A program made the position numbers and the translations under genes. From Tenebrio molitor (taxonomy: Eukaryota; Arthropoda; Insecta; Coleoptera; Tenebrionidae), in assembly GCF_963966145.1 (NCBI RefSeq), contig NC_091049.1:18662001-18726000 (forward strand): DNA of 64,000 nt, read 5' to 3'. The notes under the pieces were generated by a model. That model did not search any database. It saw only the letters and a program-made list of their open reading frames with translations, and was not told where the DNA came from. Positions within the stretch are counted from its first letter, which is position 1. Each line of letters begins with the position of its first letter. Below, piece by piece: positions 11,951 through 22,966 of this stretch.

Positions 11951-12144
11951 AACGTGTACACAATCACTTTATTGACTTTATAAAACTTTGTTTATTTTGA
12001 ATTTTATTTTTTTCCATAGCAACAGATATCTCCGAAAATGCGATTTATTTATTTTATTTTGATTTTATTTAAAATTTTGAATGTAAAGTTACATATTTAT
12101 TTTCCAAGGAGGTATTTAAGGTATCGAACAAAACCAAATACACC

Positions 12145-12268
12145 ACTTGAGAGTAAGGCCGCTTTTATTCACTTGAATTGCATCGACCACTCCGCTGCGC
12201 GTCGTGGGCGAACATGCAATTCGCGTGAACAAAAGCTTTACCTTCTTCTCTCGTAATGTAAATAACTA
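12145..12268. repeat. Hairpin with AATAnACTATT tag
   Basis: Arms ACTTGAGAGTAAGGCCGCTT, then ACTTGAATTGCAT, with the inverse at 12214-12256. The loop is CG-rich (CCACTCCGCTGCGCGTCGTG). Followed by GTAAATAACTAT. Confidence 0.75.
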
Positions 12269-12617
12269 TGGCCGTCATTGTCTGTCAATTAAAAAAAAAA
12301 AAAAAATTGTAATCCGTACTTTATTGTCATCATGATTACCGTCTTGATTATGAACGTTATTTTTTGGGTGGTAAATTTCAAAACTCAAAATTATTTTGTC
12401 ATTTCTACTACACAGAACGTTTACCTCAGGTTATCTATGTACGACTGCTCTAATTTTGTTTATTCATGTCGGATTTTTGGAATATCTGAGCTTCAAACAG
12501 TTTAAATTGATTGTCAAAATGACAAGAATCGAAAGTGGGGTTACGATTCCTAAAGGTTTATTTACACTTTACTTAAATGTCAAGAAAGTGACGGCCAAAA
12601 TTTTTTGGCCGTCATAG
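12266..12617. mobile_element. MITE, CTATGGCGG family, copy 2
   Basis: Ends CTATGGCCGTC and GACGGCC..CATAG-like, followed by TA. Its interior matches copy 1 closely without the nested insert. Confidence 0.82.
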
Positions 12618-12619
12618 TA

Positions 12620-12842
12620 CAAGCTGCACATGATAGGGATGAAATTTATTTTCCCTCAGAATACGACAAACTGAAGTCTGGTTGATGCCAGTTTGTCAAA
12701 GCACTGTCAGAGCAACATAAGATAACTTGGATTGCAAATGCAAATCCTAATTAAAATTAGATCAAAACGTAAATGAAATTTGTTTTTTGGGTTGCATCGC
12801 CAGAACGTCGGGCTCATTATCTTATCTGAATCACCTTGTATT
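12620..12842 (+). repeat. Terminal fragment of the same mariner-like family
   Basis: Inverted relative to 4930-5090: shared GGTTGCATCGCCAGA and CTTATCTGAATCACC stretches. Only the end of the element remains. Confidence 0.7.
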
Positions 12843-12954
12843 ATATGGCAGCATAGTTACATAATTATGCGGCACTGAATTTGCAATTTATTGCTCTCCG
12901 AGATTTTCTTCAAGTTTTTTACTGTAATGGTGTGAACCTCTCTATCTCCATGTC

Positions 12955-13489
12955 ATTTCATTATGATACAGTATAAGGTGCTTTCACGTTTCTTCGCCAA
13001 TAATAATTAGTGTGGTTGAGTCGCTATCCCCCTATCCTTTGCCGATTTTGATTTCTTCGTTTTTCCCTTTTTCTCTGTTCTTCGCTGTCGACTTTATGTA
13101 CTTAGGTACATTCAGCTCAAGCCAATTTCCTCGTGTTCCCTTGTTACTCTTCTTCTCTAGCTATTGAGGGGTTTGCCCCTTTTCCTTTCTTCTACCTGTT
13201 GATGTTCTAGTGCTTGTCTTAATAAACTATTTTCATTTGCCTTTCTTAATGTAGGTATGTCCAATCCAATCCCTTTCCATGTAGTTTCTACGGGTTCTTG
13301 TTTTGTAAGGTTCCACAAATCAATGTTGCTTATTTTGTCTGGCCAGTGTCTTCCTTAATAACCTGTTTGCAATTTCTGCGTTGTCTCTTTCTCAACTTTC
13401 TAGGTTTCAGCATCGTATAGCAACACGCTTTCAACTGTGCAGTTAAACATTTTCACCTTTGTGTCTGCTGAGACTACATTTGTCCCCTG
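12955..13489 (-). pseudogene. LINE reverse transcriptase, downstream part
   Basis: The minus strand reads VVSADTKVKMFNCTVESVLL, then YDAETWKVEKETTQKLQT and WPDKISNIDLWNLTKQEP, the C-terminal region of an RTE-like or related polymerase. It joins 18195 exactly when the intervening element and one TA are removed. Confidence 0.75.
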
Positions 13490-14608
13490 TACCGGGTGCT
13501 CAAAAAATGACGAAACAACGCTATACCAGACGATTCAGAGACACCCCCAGAGTACTAGAAACATGTTTTTAAAAAAATTGTCAACTGACCTTAAACAATA
13601 AGTCAAAGTAAATTCATAGGTAGGAAACTAAATTCAATTATTTACCTAATTAATAGCTTGGTTGCCAGATCAGTTTTATGATTTTTGTGCAAAACATGAA
13701 AAATAAAACTTGATATTAAGGTAGGTACTATTTATTGATAAAAATTACACAGGCCTACAAAACAAAACTTTTTAATCGTTGTTTTGATTTTGATAACTGA
13801 TTTTGTATAATACTGGAGCCCTGATTACAAAAATACCCTTCATTTTTTTTGTATCACGTCAGGTTTTTTCACAAGTAACAAAAAAATAATTAAGCAATTT
13901 ATTTAGGAAAATAACATGTTTATAATAATACTTGGTTTAAAATCAAACTAAATTTTTTATTCCTTATGAGAATGGCATCGTTGACGCTTTGTGAGGAAAC
14001 TTTTTTTAATTGATTGTCTGCTGTATGTTTTTTTTTTTGGTACATCGTGCTGTAACATCCAGCAAAAGTTTGCCATCATTGATACCCTCCATATTCCTTA
14101 AAATAATATAGAGTCATGAAGTTGGTCATGGAATACTAGTGTGTGCGTTAGAAAATATAAAGATGGCTGAGAGCTGCGTCTCTCGAAATAAATAAGTTTG
14201 TTTTTTGAGCTTGTCAGTAAAACTATAAATGTTTCCTCAAAAAAGATTAAAGAGTGATTCATAAAGAACACGAAATATTGTTTTCATTAAGAGAAAAACC
14301 TCAATAGATAGTACCTATCCATTTCTGTTATATATTGGTGAAAACGTTCCCCTTAAGAGCCCTGTACACCGAGCGTTTTGTTTGCAGGACTTGCTTACGC
14401 ATGCAAGTATGTGATAGAAGTTTATCAGAAACACACAGTTTCTGGCATGTTTGTCAAACTTGTTTGCGTAAATTCGTATGAGATACATGTACAAGTCTTC
14501 TCCACGCACGAATAAAAATTTGTATGACAGCACATGGTTTGTTCAAACAAAATTTAGTAAAATCCTAAAATCACAGTGAATGACCGATTTTTGTCTTCCG
14601 TGATGTAT

Positions 14609-14852
14609 TGGGTGATTCAAAATGATTGTGGCCAAGTATGGCAACTATGTACGAAAATTTATGTGGCAACTGTGTGGGGAGGGTAGAGTTGATATTTCTT
14701 TGACAGTTCATAGTCGCGCAATTTTGAAAACTGTCAAATCAATGTGTAATGATATCAAAAAATCAAATGCACGCTTATAAAATGTCATACAAATGACAAC
14801 TCTACCTCATCCACACAGTTGCCACATAAATTTTCGGACATAGTGTTTGATA
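14609..14852. mobile_element. Palindromic MITE, ATTGTGGCCAAGTATGGCAA family, copy 1
   Basis: Shares TATGGCAACTATGTACGAAA and TGTGGCAACTGTGTGG with 32775-33022 in the opposite orientation. The inner arms ACGAAAATTTATGTGGCAAC and the inverse form a hairpin. Confidence 0.75.
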
Positions 14853-14921
14853 TTCTTGCGGTATGGCTTAACTTCGGGTTCAGTCGGTGAACATCGCTAC
14901 AGTTTTTTGAGTATTCAATAA

Positions 14922-15178
14922 ATGACTATGCACGTTTCGGAAAGAATTTTGCCAAGCGCCTGTGGAGAAATTATTGCAGAAAGTGTAAGGTCTTCATATG
15001 ATCGTCCAGTGGCCAAAAAACGAATTGTTATTGCTAACCGTTCTTCAGCTGTAGCAGCTGTCTTCAGAACTGTATCCTCTTTCTCGGTAAGGGGTCTAAC
15101 TTTTTCCAACAAACTCATAACGTAGTCTTCAGACACCCTCAAGTAGTTGCAATAATCTTCGTAGTTCTTCCATTAATT
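14922..15178 (-). pseudogene. PIF/Harbinger transposase fragment
   Basis: The minus strand reads WKNYEDYCNYLRVSEDYV, then LLEKVRPL, ERLAITIRFLATGRSYEDL and SPQALGKILSETC, a typical N-terminal region of a Harbinger/HARBI1-type nuclease. It is open upstream of the first Met. It stops after about 85 residues, before any catalytic residue. Confidence 0.75.
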
Positions 15179-15330
15179 GTATATTATGTGATAATATACT
15201 TCTCTTTTCTTTTTTCGACTGTTCATTGAGTGTTTATCAGTTAATTCTGCTAAAGTTTGCCCAGCGTGAGATTGGTTGACATAAATACAATTTAAAATCT
15301 CCCAATCTCTCGCTGGACAAAGAAGGTATA

Positions 15331-16638
15331 CAGGCTGATTCACGTAGCCCGTTCATTAGAAACTTTTTGATTTCCCAAAATCATATTAATATGAAAATTG
15401 GTAGTTGACTATAATCGACTATTCCAAGTTCAAATGAAATATTTTCAAAATGGCGGCACTTCCGGAAATACCGGAAATCGATGCCATCTTTGTTTTTTTA
15501 AATAGAAAGGCCCCATTTTGACTTCACATTTCGATTCTACGTTAACTTTTGAGTTTAGTACGTCTTTTTGTCAATACTTATCTGTCATCGTTTTTGACCT
15601 ATGTCATCTTTTTTGCAAAAAAGTGAGGTTGCAGGGCTTCATTAAAAAATTTATAATTCCTGAACCATCAGAAATAAATAATTTATTTTTACTTTACTGA
15701 CTTGCCAGAGATTTGGCCGCTTTTTGTGCTATCAACGACATTTTTTTAATGTTTCATACGCCTACAGCAATTTTTTTTAAATTGATAATCAAAAAATGTC
15801 GAAAACTTCATTTTTTTAAATGGCAAGTACCATTTCTGATACTAGATATAAATGTAAAATTAAATTTTAAGGCCATTTTTATTAACATTATGTATGCCTA
15901 TTTGCAACCGATTTCATTGAAAATATTTTTTTGTTAATTTGCTTATTTTTTATTATTACTACTGTTTATTGCATGCGATTTTTGAATAAAAATTCAAATG
16001 AAACAATTGTTTGATAAAAACAGAATATTTTACTCAAAAAATCGAAATTACGCCAAAACGGCTGGGAATAGGCATACATAATGTTAATAAAAGTAGGCTT
16101 AGAATTAAATTTTACATTTATATCTAGTGTCACGAATGGTGGTTGTCATTTAAAAAAATTAAGTTTTTGACATTTTTTGATGAGCAATTTTGAAAAATTT
16201 CAGTAGGCGTATGAAACATAAAAAAAATTTTACTAATGGCGGAAAAGATCGGCCAGGTCTTTAGGAATTCAACTAGACAAAAACCAATTATTTATTTCCG
16301 ATGGTTCAAGAGTTATAAATTTGTTAATGAAGCCCTGCAACCTCGCTTTTTTGCAAAAAAGATGACATAGGTCAAAAACGATGACAGATAAGTGTTGACA
16401 AAAAGATGTTCCAAACTCAAAATTTAACGTAGAATCGAAATGTGAAGTCAAAATGAGGTCTTTCCATTTAAAAAAATAAAGATAGCGTCGATTTCCGGTA
16501 TTTCCGGAAGTGCTACCATTTTGAAAATATTTCATTTGAACTTGGAGTAGTCGATTACAGTCAACTACCAATTTTCATATTAATATGATTTGGGGAAATC
16601 AGAAAGTTTCTAATGAACGGGCTACGTGAATCAGCCTG
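15331..16638. mobile_element. 1.3 kb foldback element with about 600 bp arms
   Basis: The left arm starts CAGGCTGATTCACGTAGCCC and the right arm is its inverse, ending GGGCTACGTGAATCAGCCTG. TA flanks both sides (15329-15330 and 16639-16640). Long blocks pair along the arms, for example CTTCCGGAAATACCGGAAAT and GATATAAATGTAAAATTAAA, up to a loop near 15930-16060. No transposase; ORFs within it are arm shadows. Confidence 0.9.
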
Positions 16639-16639
16639 T

Positions 16640-17740
16640 ATAATTATAGCAACACAAGCGAGCTTGACGTTCTCGTCACACATGTTTGCTGAAAGTGACA
16701 GCTCCTTGGTGTGTGGTCGAGTTCTTAATATTAAAAAATCCACTTGTCTTTCCATACAAAATACAGTATACAAGAACATACCGGGACATTTTTTTAACTC
16801 TGAACATAGTCTATACTTATTCCCTATGTTCAATTTAAAAAAAACACATTGCCGCTGCAATGAAATAGCATTAGCCATTACCAAACTTGCCGCGACATTG
16901 GCATTGTCAACATTTTCATACCCTGCATTTTCCTTGTCTTCTTGATTACACATTGAGGTCGTTGGTTTCGAAAATTCTTCATTTATGTAGACAAAAGTTG
17001 AAGACAAGATGTTAGCACTTTCTGGAAATTCACACGGCTCTTGTAGTCGGCTTTCCTTGCCGCTGCAATGAAACAATATTAGCAGACTTGCCGCGACATT
17101 AGAATTGTGAAAATTTTCATACCCCGGATTTTCCTTGTCTTCTTGATTACATAATTATTGAGGTCGCTGGTTTCGAAAATTCTTTATTTATGTAGACAGA
17201 AGTTGAAGACAAGATGTTAGCACTTTCTGGAAATTCACACAGCTCTTGTAATCGCCATTCCTTGCCGCTGCAATATAATCATATTAGCGCATTTGCCGCG
17301 ACATTTGTATTGTCAAAATTTTCATACCCCGTGTTTTCCTTGTCTTCTTGGTTACACATTGCGGTCGTCGGTTTCAAAAATTCTTTAGTTGTGACGCCAT
17401 GAGGAATTTTTCTTGTAAATTGAATCTTGTTTTCGACACAATCTTCAATGTAGCTGAACTTCGAGGAAACGAGTGGCTCCTAGGCTTAGCGTTCTCTGGA
17501 TTTCTCAGAAATTAGCGCTGAAGCACCCCACATTCCAAGTTTCTTCTACAGTTTTCGGAATCACTAAGATACTTAACTCATTTTACTGCTTCTTTTTCAA
17601 CACGACTGGCAATATTTGCACACAAAAACTGCAATGGCGGTAACTGTTTGTAGATTGCCTTAGAAACGCGATACAAAAATCGACATTATGGCAACACGAT
17701 GTGAAGGGAGTCGTATCGCATTGCATTTTAGTTAGGAATG
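16640..17740 (-). repeat. Coding-like tandem repeat module, about 200 bp units
   Basis: Minus-strand units carry CSGKE, LQE, CEFPESANILSS, then EFSKPTTSMCNQEDKEN and YENVDNANVAA. Two full units lie at about 16910-17320 and a partial one runs to about 17390. Upstream on the minus strand is a start-like region shared with 27640-27860. One ORF (16561-17076) covers a unit and runs on into the neighbouring foldback. The family is unknown. The conserved protein pattern suggests an old accessory gene of a mobile element. Confidence 0.6.
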
Positions 17741-17786
17741 TTTTGTAATAAATGTTCAATCGCGCAAACAATCTCATAAGCATCAC

Positions 17787-17912
17787 GAACGTTAATGACA
17801 ATGTACCGATCTCAGACAATATTTGGAGTCGTCGCTGCGCTCCTCCTCCAAACAATTGTCTTCCATCGGTACATTGTCATTACCGTTCTTTATACTTAAT
17901 ATACTATTTCGT
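17787..17912. repeat. Hairpin with AATAnACTATT tag
   Basis: Arms GTTAATGACAATGTACCGAT and the inverse at 17866-17885, an inner TTTGGAG/CTCCAAA palindrome around TCGTCGCTGCGCTCC, then TTAATATACTATTTCG. Confidence 0.8.
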
Positions 17913-18194
17913 AATCACGGGGTCGAAATTGTTCAAAAACTGTCAATTTTATGCAAACAATGAAATCAGTGTAGACCTGTGTTATTGTTGAACATCATTT
18001 TCTTTAAATATGTCTTTCACTACAAAAGTTGTTAAAATATTAAGAATTGGTTAATAATAATAATTTTAGATAGATAGACTCCATATCTTTAAAGAATCAC
18101 TAGATAGAATTTTTTTAACATTTTTCCCATGCTCAGAGGATGTCTCTGAATAGTTCACAATGGCGTTGTTTCGGCATTTTTTAAGTACCCTGTA

Positions 18195-18930
18195 TGCCTT
18201 CCAGTTGCTTGAACGCCAGTTCTGCTTTACTTATCCTTGTTAGCATATCTGCCTTGCTTTCCCCATTCTTTTCTATTATTGCTCCTAAATAATTAACTCT
18301 TTGGACCTCTTCGATGTTGACATTCCCTATCTTGATTTGACTTATTTCTTCGTTTCTATTTCTCAGTATCTTAGTTTTCTTGACGTTAACTTTCAAACCT
18401 GTTTTTCGCGGTTCCACCTCCAGTTTTTATAATTCCCTCTCCATATGATTTCTTTTTTGGCTTAGTAAACACACATCATCCGCAAACTCGATATCTTTCA
18501 ATTTGGTCTGGAATTTCTATGTTATTCCGGATTTGTTGTCTATTAGGTACCTGTTTCATTATCCAATCTAGATATTATGATAAACAACAGCGTGGGTGAC
18601 ATGACGCAACCTTGTTTTGCTCTGCTTCCTATGTTGATGGGTTCTATGTACTTTCCTCCATGCTTTTCTGTCGCTATACAAGTAAAATACATAGGTAGTT
18701 TCATCATGTATATCATCTTGGCTGATATTTCATATAATCTTAGAATTCTCTACATTTGTTATTTATTAACGATGTCGAAGGCAGGCTTTTTGGATCTCGA
18801 TGAATCCAATATTTATTTCACTTTGCCATTTTAGCCTATTTTGCTTGAAATTTTGCTTGATTTTTTCTCATCTTTTTCCTTATCTCTGGTTTGATTCTCT
18901 CTAGTAGGTAGTATTCTTGTGACTCCCTGC
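18195..18930 (-). pseudogene. LINE reverse transcriptase, upstream part
   Basis: The minus strand reads a degraded KAFDIVNK block, GSRAKQGCVMSPTLL (the R-x-G-C-x-SP motif of reverse transcriptase) and then GLKVNVKKTKILRNRN, ending AFKQLEGI. Frameshifts and stops are present. The YADD region is decayed. It continues across the 4.7 kb insertion into 12955-13489. Confidence 0.75.
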
Positions 18931-19199
18931 AATGTCAAAGAAACGTCAATTTTAAAGCTACAGTGTGCTCTGATAGTCTAGAATACAACTTTTCGCAAAG
19001 TTCACAAACATTTACTGTAATTGTAGGCAACAATTATTCCAGAATAAGTGGTCAAATTGGTTTAGCTATTGAAGATAAAGCATTTTTATTAGCATGTTAC
19101 TTTCGAAACGGGGTGACTAGGCAACCAATAAAACGACTGTGCATAGAACGTATAAATCAGTGTACAATCAAGGGTACACAAACGTTTCATAAAAGATGA

Positions 19200-19763
19200 G
19201 GTAGCAAGCACTCTTGGGTTTGTTTTCTTTTTGATCATTGTTTGATTCTTGTATCTTCCTCCTGGTGCTCGCCATGTTTCTCTGTGGATGCGCTTGTAAC
19301 TATTTAAATGTGCTTCCTCCTATTATGACATTATGAGTTCGTTTAACTCACAGAATTCTATCAGTTTTCACCTTGTCCTTTCTCCTACCAGTGGGTTCGT
19401 TAAATTAAGAATTTTAATTTTAAATACTCTCAACGAAACGTCCTTAATAACCATTTATTGAGGGAGCAATTTGTGTTAGTTGTGGAATAAATGTTATGTT
19501 TCTCAATGTTTTTGTTGGCACAATAATCCTTAAAAGTGGTAATGTAGTAGGTAGTACCTACTGAAATGAAATTTGCCGACCGTCCTTGAAATTGTATACG
19601 TCCGTGGGATAAACCCAGGCCACAAGGCTAACCAATGTTCATGGGCAAAAACGTTGAAATAAAACATTCGTTCAACATTTTTGGGAATTCCAGTTAAAAT
19701 CAGAGAATAACTTCTTTTTTTAGTGACAGTTATTGATGTACCTACTATCGGCTATTGGGTCCT
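19200..19763. other. Unassigned stretch
   Basis: About 19120-19240 is repeated inverted at 24860-24985 (AACGACTGTGCATAG, AGCACTCTTG). Otherwise nothing recognised. Confidence 0.5.
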
Positions 19764-19796
19764 TTTAACGTATATTATTATTATTATTATTATATC

Positions 19797-20325
19797 CTAT
19801 CCCACCTCCACCCGGCGGCACGGCAATTTTGCCGGAGTACATACACTATTACGGATAATACTATCAAGTAATAGTGCAGTGCTTATCAACATAATTACCG
19901 GCGTCTCGCCTCCGCATTTTGACTTTTTTGTGTTTTATGTTCTGTGTCAATGTTAAGGAATTTCCTCACGATATGACATGAGTATAATAATATACCTTTT
20001 TGAATTTCAACCACCAATGTGTTCTCTAAGTCCAAAATTTTTAAATTTTTAAAAAGAGATTGGGGTACTATTCCTGTTGCTGAAATTATAAATGGTAAAA
20101 TCGAAATTTTTTCTAAACACCAAAGATTTCTCATAGCAACGGAGAGTTCTAAATATTTATTAATTTTTGTATTATATGTCTGTGTTATATTGTGTGAATT
20201 TGGAACAGCTATATCTAAAAGATATGCTTGCTTTTGTTGTTTATTTAAAATAATAATGTCTGGTCTGTTATGCTGAATGTGAATGTCAGTTAAAACTGTC
20301 CGATCAAAATATAATTTGTAATTAT
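19797..20325 (-). mobile_element. R4/Dong-type LINE fragment, copy 2, in an ATT microsatellite
   Basis: Same 3' UTR and endonuclease C-terminus as copy 1, on the minus strand, truncated in the endonuclease domain near 20325. Its short ORF (19895-20134) matches the last 79 codons of copy 1 almost exactly. It is flanked by a direct repeat of about 23 bp starting TTTAACGTATATTATTATTA (from 19764 and from 20359). Dong elements are known to favour TAA/ATT repeats. Confidence 0.85.
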
Positions 20326-20330
20326 AATTA

Positions 20331-20381
20331 ATTTATTATATTATTATTATTATTATTATTTAACGTATATTATTATTATTA
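20331..20381. repeat. (ATT)n microsatellite and target site of Dong copy 2
   Basis: About 14 ATT units interrupted by TTTAACGTAT. The matching left part is at 19764-19795. Confidence 0.85.
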
Positions 20382-21533
20382 ATCATTCAAGGTTTAACCT
20401 AAAATATTGACAATATTTAATTAATTTAATTAACAGACAACTGTTCAAGGGATGGTCAATAATTAAAACAAATTTACAACTAAGTTAGATGCTAAAGATG
20501 GTAAATGAATTATCAAAATCCTAAAACAAAAATAGTTCTGAAACGTATGTAAGATTTTTGTGGGAAAGATATTTAATGATCAAATTACATATTTACAAAC
20601 CAATGTCAAAGTCATCTGCGAAGAACTAGTTTTATTAAAATGAGTCGGAGATCTCCAATACATATTTCAATAGATTAAATATGTCAATACTTAATTTACC
20701 ATAACTATTCCGAGAAATTATATCCGGAATTAATTAACATTTAAGTACGTTGCCCCAAGTAAGAGAAGTGGAAGTTAATTTCATTGAAGGACTTATGAGA
20801 AATCTCTTTTATATCTCGGAAAAATACATAATCATAAAGTCTTATGCAATACCAAAATGAAGAAATAAAATTATAATCTACAGATAAATTTCAAACTAGA
20901 AAACGTATGTTTTAGGTGCGGAAACGTTAAGCGTGGGGTTTATCTGCTTTGAAATGGTCGAAAAACGGTAGTTTTTAAACATCCATATCTTTAAAACGAC
21001 AACAGATGAAGATGAAGATACGTCCTTTCTCTAGGATGCCATACTTTTTTTTGTTAAATTTCGTAATAAAAAACAATAAAATAAATTGCAATTTGAGGAC
21101 TATACGTCACCGTGTTTTCAAAAAATCACAGATCTTACTAAGTATACAGAAACATACATACCTTCTGGCAGATATATACCTACACCAACTGAAGAGATAT
21201 AATTGTAATCAGTATTCAGTCTAGTTCAAACGTATTGCGGTGTCCTCAAATAAATTACGATGAATTGTTAATTAAATTATTCTATGGTCGACTAATGATT
21301 AAGCGTCTCGGACGTCAGTGTGACGTTTTTTGTTGATCTTTGAATGATAAAACAACTAAATTAGAATTTTAAATAAGAATTTAATGCGTCTGACTAGTAT
21401 CGAACACAAAAACGACTCGTTTCGTAAAAATTGGAGGGCAAAAAATTTTGGGAAACTTTTAGGAATGTTGCAAAATGTTATAGAACAAAGTTTCATAAAT
21501 TGGCCAGTTCTTCCGCTGGTTAAAATGAACACA
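20382..21533. other. AT-rich stretch without recognised genes
   Basis: No family-like ORF, no inverted repeat found by eye between the Dong copy and the gag-protease element. Confidence 0.5.
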
Positions 21534-21537
21534 TGTA

Positions 21538-21659
21538 TGTGGGATATAGTTTAAGCAAACAAGATTTGTAACAACTTTTAATGATAAATTGTAATGTCTC
21601 TCGAAAATACAACGTCAAACAATAATAAACTTCTCCTCGCCCACTATCCATTTCCTACA
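21538..21659 (-). repeat. 3' LTR (minus strand) of the gag-protease element
   Basis: 122 bp, identical to the other LTR. The polyprotein stop codon lies inside it. Confidence 0.95.
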
Positions 21660-22966
21660 ACTCGGCCATCCTGAAATTCGTTCGCCTCGAACGAGTCAAG
21701 ATCTTCTTGACACCAGGGCTTCATCATCTCCGCGCATGATTTGGTTGTTCTCGGACCGTCATGTGTGCCGATCTTCTTAACATCATAGCGGTCATTTCCA
21801 ATTTTCTTGATTACTTCATACCGACCTAAATATTTGGGCAGTATTTTGGCATTAGTCTTAAATTGGGTTCTTTTTCTTTTGATGGCAACTTGGTCTCCAG
21901 GTTTATATTCTCTTGCCATTTTACGTTTCCTATTGTAATTCTTGATGTTTTCCTCGTGGATCTTCTTAATCTGTTGTTTTGCTTCTTTGCGCAGTTCATA
22001 TCTTTCTTCAATTAGAGTAACAACTTCTCTTTCAGAATTTTCAATCTTATCTTCAGAAACATCAACAGAACAAACATCTTTTTCTTCATTTTTGCAATTC
22101 AACTCGTTTGGCATTTTGTCGACAGCTTCAACCAGTCTTCTTCCCAAGTTGTCAAAATCTTCTTCAACTTTTTCGGTGCTTCCTTCTTCGCAAGCCTCCA
22201 CTTCCTTATCTTCAAGGTTGACCTGAGTAACATCATCTTCATTTTTAGGTATATTGGAGTTAATTTCTTTTGCTATTTTATCCACAGCTGCTTCTAGTTT
22301 TCTTCCTAAACTTTCTATATCTTCATTCGTGATTCTTTTTTCTTCACCGGACCCAAATGTTTCGCCCAAATTTTGATTTTCTTCGCTCTCCACACCAACG
22401 TCATCTTCAGAGCTTGTAATTTTCAGTGCATCATTTAGATTCTCTTCAGTATCTTCAATTTTGTCTTCATCTGAAATTTTCTTCGAAACTTCACCTTCTG
22501 GTAATGCATTATTTTCCTCTGTTGTATTCTCATCTTCTGCTGCGATTCTCTTTTGTACTTTCTTTTCATCATTCAGTAAGTTTGTTTCTTTCATTTCGGT
22601 TACATTTTCAGTTACCATCACTCCTTCGGAATTCATGATTAACGTTACTTTATTCAAGATTGGTCTTCCAATTATGAGATTTATGTCATTTATGGAGATT
22701 GCTTCATCCGGTACAATGTGAATTTCGGTCACAAGTTCGCAATTATCAATGTTTATTTTTGTCGAAAATTTTCCAAGTGTCTTTACCTTTCCATTTCCTA
22801 AACCAGTGAGTGTAAGTGGAGTTTCTTCAAAGCGTGGTGCACCTATTTTCAAAAAAGCACTTGCCTTAATTAAATTAACGTCACTTCCAGTATCGATTAG
22901 AGCTTCAAAATCTGTACCACAAAGTTTTAAATTTTTGAAATTTCTTGAATTTACTCGATCCGTTAC
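21644..22966 (-). CDS. Protease plus integrase tail, downstream of an in-frame stop
   Basis: Begins right after the gag stop in the same frame, so expression would need readthrough or a separate start; the first ATG is at 22852. The aspartic protease motif LIDTGSDVNLI lies just upstream of that ATG, and the flap-side IIGRPILN follows it. Then come about 200 residues of Glu/Lys/Asn-rich linker with two similar segments (LGRKLEAAVDKIAKEINSN and LGRRLVEAVDKMPNELNCK). The end (YKPGDQVAIKRKRTQF, YLGRYEVIKKIGNDRYDV, EMMKPW) is the integrase C-terminal GPY/F module. The catalytic core is missing, so an internal deletion fused these parts. Confidence 0.85.
   Translation of the reverse strand, partial: VTDRVNSRNFKNLKLCGTDFEALIDTGSDVNLIKASAFLKIGAPRFEETPLTLTGLGNGKVKTLGKFSTKINIDNCELVTEIHIVPDEAISINDINLIIGRPILNKVTLIMNSEGVMVTENVTEMKETNLLNDEKKVQKRIAAEDENTTEENNALPEGEVSKKISDEDKIEDTEENLNDALKITSSEDDVGVESEENQNLGETFGSGEEKRITNEDIESLGRKLEAAVDKIAKEINSNIPKNEDDVTQVNLEDKEVEACEEGSTEKVEEDFDNLGRRLVEAVDKMPNELNCKNEEKDVCSVDVSEDKIENSEREVVTLIEERYELRKEAKQQIKKIHEENIKNYNRKRKMAREYKPGDQVAIKRKRTQFKTNAKILPKYLGRYEVIKKIGNDRYDVKKIGTHDGPRTTKSCAEMMKPWCQEDLDSFEANEFQDGRVVGNG

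Larger units (their letters stand above)
13492..18192. mobile_element. 4.7 kb TIR element inserted in the LINE
   Basis: Inverted ends of about 75 bp (CCGGGTGCTCAAAAAATGAC on the left, and the inverse of TTAAGTACCCTG on the right), flanked by TA (13490-13491 and 18193-18194). Inside are a 14609 MITE, a Harbinger fragment, a 1.3 kb foldback, coding-like tandem repeats and a hairpin. Its own transposase is not recognisable. The TA duplication suggests Tc1/mariner-type integration. Confidence 0.78.

Noticed and set aside
16561..17076. 171-codon minus-strand ORF as an intact gene
   Set aside because: Its last part runs into the foldback arm and its repeat unit is one of several tandem copies; it is a chance opening across a junction.
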